Assembly (NCBI RefSeq): GCF_000372725.1
Contig: NW_005199770.1
Coordinates: forward strand, 1,547,038 to 1,578,546
Length of the DNA stretch: 31,509 bases
DNA from: Emiliania huxleyi CCMP1516
Taxonomy: Eukaryota; Haptophyta; Isochrysidales; Noelaerhabdaceae
Direction of reading: 5' to 3'
In this document: positions 26,249 to 31,509 of the stretch, piece by piece
Layout of the letters: every line of letters begins with the position of its first letter
Position numbering within the stretch: the first letter of the stretch is position 1
Made by a program: the position numbers and the translations under genes
The notes under the pieces: generated by a model
Told to the model about the DNA's origin: nothing
Databases searched by the model: none
Seen by the model: only the letters and a program-made list of their open reading frames with translations

Positions 26249-27769
26249 ATGAGCCCAACACAGCTGCCCGACCTGGCGGTGGGCGACCTGGCCGCGCTGC
26301 GAGCCTTCCTCTCCGGGCGGCGGACGCGCGGGACGCTCGACGCGCGGCTCGACACCGACACGCAAGACACGCTTCTCACCTGGGCCGCTCGGCACGGGCA
26401 AGCGGAGGCGGTGCGGCTGCTGCTCGAAGCCGGCGCGATCGTTGGGGCGACTGATGGGGGCGGCGCTCCCGCTCTTCTTCTTGCGTGCGAGAGGGAATGC
26501 CTCGAGTGCGCCGGGCTGCTCCTCGAGGCCAATGCGGCGGTCGACCAAGCTGCTGATGGCGGCTTCACGCCGCTGTACGTAGCGTGCCAGAAGGGCCACG
26601 TCGAGCTCGCCCGGCTGCTTCTCGAGGCCAACGCGGCGGTCGGCCAAGCCAATGAGGACGGCGCCACGCCGCTGCTCATCGCGTGCCAGCAGGGCTACGT
26701 CGAGATCGCCAGGCTGTTGCGCGACGCTGGCGCGGCGGTCGGCCAGGCCGACGAGGACGGCGCCACGCCGCTCTTCGCTGCGTGCCAGAACGGCCACGTC
26801 GAGTGCGCCCAGCTGCTTCTCGAGACCGGCGCGGCGGTCGGCCAAGCACGCAACGACGGCGCCACGCCGCTGTACGTCGCGTGCTTCAAGGGCCACCTCG
26901 ACATCGCCCGGCTGCTCCTCGAGGCCAGCGCGGCGGTCGGCCAAGCCAACGAGGACGGCGTCACGCCGCTGTACATCGCGTGCCAGCAGGGCCACGTCGA
27001 CATAGTCCGGCTGCTCCTCGAGGCCAACGCGGCGGTCGACCAAGCCCGCAACGACGGCTCCACGCCGCTGTTCATCGCGTGCCAGGAGGGCCACCTCGAC
27101 ATCGCCCGGCTGCTCCTCGAGGCCAACGCGGCGATCGGCCAAGCCCAGAACCAAGGCGTCACGCCGCTGTACATCGCGTGCCAGAACGGCCACCTCGACA
27201 TCGCCCGGCTGCTCCTCGAGGCTGGCGCGGCGATCGGCCAAGCCGATGAGGAAGGCGTCACGCCGCTGCTCGCTGCGTGCCACAACGGCCACCTGGAGGT
27301 CGCCAAGCTCCTCTCCTCCTACGGCGCCTCCCGCGCCGCGGTGCCGCCCTTCGGCACGCCCGAGGAGATCGCAAACCGCAAAGGCCACGCCGACCTCGCC
27401 GCCTGGCTGGTCGCCAGCCGCGGCTGGACGCCGCTCGCGCACCTCGAGAGCCTCACCGCCGCCCGCGCCACCTCCCTCCTGCGCAGCGGCGCAAGCCTGC
27501 ACGAGGGCGAGCCGACGCCGCTGCAGCGCGCCGCGGGCGGCGAGGGCGAGGCGGCGGCGCTGATCCGGCGGGCGGCGGCGCCGTGGTCGCCGGCAAGCCA
27601 CTCGCTTTTCCCCGCGGCGGCGCGCGCGCGGGCGGCGCTCCTCGTCGTCTCGCTCTACGAGATCCACGAGCGGCACCATCTCGACTCGGCAGGAAACACG
27701 AACGGCATCGCGGCGCTCGACTTTGTCGCGTGCGTGCTGCGCTTCGCGATCACGCGCGAGGCGGAGTAG
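26249..27769 (+). CDS. Ankyrin-repeat protein
   Basis: 506 residues from the ATG at 26249. The frame also contains an ATG at 26144, but the paralogous fragment at 3178-3354 begins at the position of 26249, which supports the later start. After a 40-residue head (LPDLAVGDLAALRAFLSGRR and on) come ten to eleven ankyrin repeats of exactly 33 residues with the pattern TPLYIACQ.GHLDIARLLLEANAAVGQA..DG. Repeats 3-9 are very alike in protein and DNA, suggesting recent internal duplication. Ankyrin repeats bind partner proteins; no catalytic domain is present. The C-terminal 80 residues (SHSLFPAAARARAALLVVSL, then HERHHLDSAGNTNG) are not repeat-like and may be a small helical domain. The partner and role are unknown. 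Confidence 0.85.
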   Translation: MSPTQLPDLAVGDLAALRAFLSGRRTRGTLDARLDTDTQDTLLTWAARHGQAEAVRLLLEAGAIVGATDGGGAPALLLACERECLECAGLLLEANAAVDQAADGGFTPLYVACQKGHVELARLLLEANAAVGQANEDGATPLLIACQQGYVEIARLLRDAGAAVGQADEDGATPLFAACQNGHVECAQLLLETGAAVGQARNDGATPLYVACFKGHLDIARLLLEASAAVGQANEDGVTPLYIACQQGHVDIVRLLLEANAAVDQARNDGSTPLFIACQEGHLDIARLLLEANAAIGQAQNQGVTPLYIACQNGHLDIARLLLEAGAAIGQADEEGVTPLLAACHNGHLEVAKLLSSYGASRAAVPPFGTPEEIANRKGHADLAAWLVASRGWTPLAHLESLTAARATSLLRSGASLHEGEPTPLQRAAGGEGEAAALIRRAAAPWSPASHSLFPAAARARAALLVVSLYEIHERHHLDSAGNTNGIAALDFVACVLRFAITREAE

Positions 27770-28252
27770 GGGAGCTGGCAGCTACTGCTCGCCGTTGACT
27801 CGGTTGTCATGTCGTGTGAGTCCTTTGCTGTTTGCAGGAGCTCTCCTCTGTCCACGTGGAGAGCTCTTTCTTTCTTGTATTTTGCTTTTTGGTGATATGA
27901 CATATGTGGGTGCGGGTCTTTTCGTCTTATGCGGCGCCTGTGAGTCACGCGAGTCCCGAAAAGCAAAACTCTAATCTCTAGATCTAGAAACTCTCGAGCG
28001 TCTGGGTCAGAGTGAAGCTTGGCTCTCACGGCCCACACACACGCCCATCCCCCGCGCCCGCGCCCACGCCGCCCGCGGCCGCGCACCCCCCTCTCGACAC
28101 ACAAGCCCCCCCTCCCATCCAGCCACTCCCTCGTCCCTCCACGCGCGGCACAGCTTGACCGCGACAGCACCACCCTCCCATCGCCAAAGCCCGGCCAGTA
28201 GCTCGGCCGGCTGTCTCGTCGAGCTGTCTCGCGCGTCTAGCCCTCGCTCGCC
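27770..28252. other. 3' region between converging ankyrin and golgin genes
   Basis: No gene seen. It contains the hairpin at 27838-27866 and, at about 28030-28140, a C-rich stretch just downstream of the golgin stop. Confidence 0.5.
27838..27866 (+). terminator. Hairpin downstream of the ankyrin gene
   Basis: Perfect 9-bp arms GAGCTCTCC (27838-27846) and GGAGAGCTC (27858-27866) with an 11-base loop, followed by a T-rich tract. It lies 70 bases past the stop codon. It may be a 3' UTR structure; a terminator role is only a guess in a eukaryote. Confidence 0.4.
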
Positions 28253-31151
28253 TCATATGATCCGCCTGCTCGCCGCGGCGGCGTTGAGCCGCGAGATCTC
28301 CGCCTCGCGCTCCGCAATCGTGCTCTTCGCGAGGGCGAGCTGCCGCTCCGCCTCGACGAGCAGCCGCTTCATCCGCGTCACACGACTCGTCGGCACCTTC
28401 TCCTCCCCAGTGGCGCCCGCCCCGTTGGGCGCCGCCCCGTTCGGCGGCGCCGCCGCCCGCGTCGCGGCGGCGGGCGGGCCGCCTCCGGCCGTGTCGGCGG
28501 TGTCGGCCGTCTCCGGCACGTCGCTGCTCCCGTCCGCGCCGTCCTCCCCGCCCAACGCCTTGGCCGCCGGCTCTGTGCGCGCGAAGGCGGTCCCCGTGTC
28601 GGCTCCGAGGGCGGAGGAGGCGGCGCGGGTGGCGGCGGGCGTCTCGAGAAGGCCCCACAAGTTGGACGTCGACGGCGTGGCGGCGGTCTGGCCGAGCTCG
28701 ATCCGGCGCAGCTCCTCGGGAGAAAACTCGAGGAAAGAGCCGATGACGGGCAGCGCCGCCACCAGCCCGTCCGGCCCGCGCTCGGCCGCCGCGATGATCG
28801 CGTTGCGCAAGTACTGCGTGTTTGTGTGCAGCCGCTCCTGCGCGTGAAGCAGCCGCGCCTGCGCCGCATTCTCCTCGGCCAGCTCCGCCTCCTTCATCGC
28901 CCACTGCCGCCGCGCCTCTGTCGCGCCGCGGAGGCGCGCCTCGAGTGAGGCCGCGCGCCCCTTCCAACGCTCGAGCTCGCGCGACGCGATCGCCTGTCTC
29001 ATTCAGAAGGCCATTCTGATGACTGCCATCAAAGGACTAGCTGGGCTCGGGCTCGCGTGACGCGTTCACCTGCTGCCGCGCCGTCGCCAGCAGACGGGCG
29101 GCGTCGGCGCCACCGTCGGGCGCCGCGCCGCCCTCCGCCGCCGCATCGCCGCTGGCGAGGCTGCCAGAGGAGCCGCCGCCACCGTTGGCGACGAGGGGGG
29201 GCGCGAGGGGCGCCGCCGCGTCGAGCCTGCGGCGGGTGCGCAGCGAGCAGGTGCGGTAGCGCAGGACGGCGGTGCTACGCACCCCTGCCTCGCACCCCTG
29301 CCTCGCACCCCTCCCATCGCGCTGTGCGGGGCACTGTATCGCACTCCTCCCCTCTAGGGGCGTCGGCACCCCATTTCCAGGCTCGGCTGCGGGCTCAGCG
29401 GCGCCGCCCACGAAGGCAGCGGGCTCAGGGGAGGCGGCGCCTGGGCTCTGGGGCAGGGCTGGGGTGAGGTTCGGGATAGAGTGCAGCGGGCTCAGGGGAA
29501 TTGCGCCGTCGTTGGCATCGCATCGCGCAGCTGCCGGTGCACCCGCCGCAGCTCCGCGTCCTTTGAGACGAGCATGGAGCGGAAGCGGTGCTTGGCGAGC
29601 AGCACGTCGCGCCTGGGTCGGTCCGAGAGGAGCTCACTCATCCCGAGTCATCCATCAAGAGAGCTTGGCAAACAGCAGGTCGCGCCGCGAGTCGGCGCGT
29701 GCAGCGGCCAGTGCCCGCTCCCTCTCCGCCTCGGCGCGCTGCAGCGCCGCCCGCAGCTCGCCCTCGCTCGCCGCGCCCGCGTCGCCGCCGCCGCTTTGCA
29801 GCGCCGAGGCGGAGAAGGGGTTGAAGGTCGACCGCAGCGCGCTGCCGTGCGGCATGCCTCGCTCCGCCTCGAGCACCTATTGAGAGAGAGAGAGAGACGG
29901 GCTCGCGAGCGAGAGGAGGGCAACGATGGCGCCTCCATCTGCAGCACCTCGATCGCAACCTCCGTCCGCTGCAGCTCGAGAGAGAGGGTCGCCTCCAGGG
30001 CGAGGCACTCCAGCGCGACCGCCTACGGAAAGAAGAAACGCGATGCGCCGCGAGAAGAGAAGCCACCCGTCCCGCTCGAGCGCGACCGCCTACGAAAGAA
30101 AGAAAAGCGGTCCGCGCGAGGAAAGGAACCATACGAAGCGCTCGAGGCGCGAACGCCTCCGCCGCTGACCGCCCGCCGCCGTTGTGTCCCTCGTCGTTCG
30201 CGTCCGCCGCGCCCTCGCCCGCCTCCGGAGCCTTTCGCTTGGGTGCGGCCGCGGCGTGTGCGGCGGCCCTGCGACGGAGCTCGTCGGGTGATCTCGGGTG
30301 ATCTCGGGTGATCTCGGGTGGTCTGGGGTGATCTCGGGTGATCTCAGGCGATCTCGGGTGATCTGGGATCTCGAGTGATCTCAGGCGATCTCGGGTGATC
30401 TCAGGTGATCTCGCGCTCCTGCGGCGGAGCTCCGACGCGCGGGCCTCCTCGATCGCGAGCGCCGTCTCCCGCTCCGACACCGCCGCGGCAGCCTGCGTCA
30501 CCTCGCGCGAACGAGTGCTGAGCGCCGCCTCTCTTGCGGCCAGCGCCTGATGATGCGGAGCAATGACAGCTGAGAGCGGGCCTCCGTCGGTCAGCACTGC
30601 TCGCGGACTCCCAAACAGCTAGCGCCTCCTCTGTCGCGGCCGCCGTCTCGGCCGCCGCCGCCGCCGCCGCCGCCCGCTCCTCGATCGCCTCCTGACGCCG
30701 CCGCAGCGCCTCGCCCGCCTGCCTCAGCTGGCCCTGCTGAGCCTCCAGCCACTGCCGGTTCGCCACCAACGCCGCCTCGAGCGCCGCCGCGTCGCTGCCG
30801 CCGCTGCCGCCGCCGCCACCGCCGCCGTCGCCTCCGCCGTCGCCGCTGTCGGCGAAGTCGCCGAAGCCATCACCCTCCTCGTACTCGCGCCGGCGCAACC
30901 GCTCCTCCTCCAGCGCCGCATCGGACGCCTCTGCGCGCTGCACCGCGGCGGCCGCCTCCGCCGCCGCTCCCTCAGCAACCTCGGCCAGCTCCGCCGCCCG
31001 CGCCTCCGCCTCGGCCACGAGAGCGCCGAGGCGCGCCTCCTCCGCCGCAGCCGCCGACCGCAGCTCCGCCTCGCGCGCCTCCGCCGCCTCCGCCGCCGCC
31101 ACGAGCTCCTCGGCGGCGGTTGGTGCGCGCGTTGGCGACGCTCTGCTTGGC
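28253..31151 (-). CDS. GRIP-domain golgin (coiled-coil Golgi tether), multi-exon, 5' end not resolved
   Basis: Model on the minus strand: 30626..31151, 30157..30546, 29948..30022, 29686..29876, 29529..29612, 29070..29226, 28253..28993; all junction phases agree. The upstream exons encode Ala/Glu/Arg-rich coiled coil (EELVAAAEAAEAREAELRSA, EALRRRQEAIEER, AREAALSTRSREV, LEATLSLELQRTEVAIE, RDVLLAKHRFRSMLVSKDAE). In the last exon, TQYLRNAIIAAAERGPDG then LVAALPVIGSFLEFSPEELR matches the GRIP domain, with the key Tyr and a YL(K/R)N start, which binds Arl1-GTP at the trans-Golgi. Unusually, about 145 more residues follow GRIP, ending in a second short coiled coil (RMKRLLVEAERQLALAKSTI). No ATG lies in the first exon shown, so the start is upstream, perhaps outside the window. 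The stretch 30269-30418 is either an in-frame intron or coded repeat. Confidence 0.75.
30023..30156 (-). repeat. Golgin intron made of two 67-bp tandem units
   Basis: Units 30090-30156 and 30023-30089 each begin with GCG(T/G)TCGCGC and end in TTTC...GTAG. The downstream exon begins with the same GCGGTCGCGCT. Each unit looks like a complete GC-AG intron. Confidence 0.75.
30290..30415. repeat. GATCTCGGGT tandem repeat
   Basis: About twelve 10-bp units of TGATCTCGGG type with variants. In the golgin frame it would read PEITRDHPRS-like repeats. It may instead be a 150-bp in-frame intron (30269-30418) with a GA start and AG end. Confidence 0.85.
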
Positions 31152-31509
31152 CTGAGGACCAAAAGCCGGTCCACCGTGGGCAGCGGAGGGACGGTTCACA
31201 CAAGGGGCGCTCTCCTGCCCCGCCTGGTGCTGCGCGTTTCCCTGCCCGAGAATGCCAGCCTTGCCGGGCCGCCTCCGCGGCGGACGCGTGTCTAGAAAGG
31301 TTCCGGAAGGGTACCTTAGAACAGCTCCTATTTTGCCTCCTTGAGGAACCCCTTCGCAGAAGGATGCGCCTCCGCTCACCTAGTGAGAGCCTCTGGACCC
31401 GAAGGGGCGTCGTATTGCTTGCTTGCCCCGCCCATCCTTTTCCTCGGGCGCTTCTTCCCTCGACGGACAACTCAACGACGGCCCTTCCTCACTGGAAACT
31501 GTGCAGAAT
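31152..31509. other. Region upstream of the first resolved golgin exon
   Basis: No conserved coding segment is visible. It may contain the golgin intron, first exon, 5' UTR or promoter. An acceptor-like CTCAG on the minus strand precedes 31151. Confidence 0.4.

Noticed and set aside
26162..27679. 505-codon minus-strand frame opposite the ankyrin gene
   Set aside because: Mirror of the periodic, GC-rich ankyrin codons; no family motif, and the plus strand is clearly coding.

Overview
The window looks like nuclear DNA of a GC-rich unicellular alga, most likely a haptophyte. This is inference from very high GC and GC3, dense short introns with many GC-AG splice sites, plastid-type targeting sequences and large amounts of microsatellite and minisatellite DNA. 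No rRNA, tRNA, CRISPR array or bacterial operon was seen.

Layout: 1-267 (-) N-terminus of a Pro/Ala-rich protein cut by the window edge; 945-1529 (+) lipocalin with a Lck-like acylation motif; 1746-2781 a ~1 kb element with terminal inverted repeats; 3178-3354 (-) a fragment paralogous to the N-terminus of the ankyrin gene; 3387-3542 a 78-unit (GT)n tract; 3662-4901 (-) PX-domain protein; 5160-6489 repeat-bearing intergenic DNA; 6490-7932 (-) F-box/RCC1 protein; 8306-10197 (+) phosphomannomutase in 7 exons; 10511-11077 (-) FKBP isomerase with a plastid/thylakoid-type leader; 11130-12950 repeats and a suspect homopolymer zone; 13109-15681 (-) a NIT sensor domain fused to a TKL kinase (5 exons); 15700-17900 repeats; 17930-21800 (-) a tetraspan protein with a Pro-rich, Cys-rich repeat array; 22238-23446 (+) 2OG-Fe(II) dioxygenase; 23617-24703 (-) Mpv17-like protein with an EF-hand-like insert; 24707-25972 (-) Shewanella-like phosphatase ending 3 bases before the Mpv17 ATG; 26249-27769 (+) ankyrin-repeat protein; 28253-31151 (-) GRIP-domain golgin.

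The genes are unrelated housekeeping and signalling functions, as expected for a eukaryotic chromosome, and do not form one pathway. The two most interesting signals are the NIT-kinase (a candidate one-component nitrate/nitrite-responsive kinase) and an intron pattern: in the golgin, kinase, phosphatase and phosphomannomutase genes, many introns begin with a near copy of the first 10-37 bases of the next exon, often with GC (possibly GA) donors. This fits intron birth by short local duplication. Exon models were assembled by hand from reading frame, family conservation and splice dinucleotides, without transcripts.
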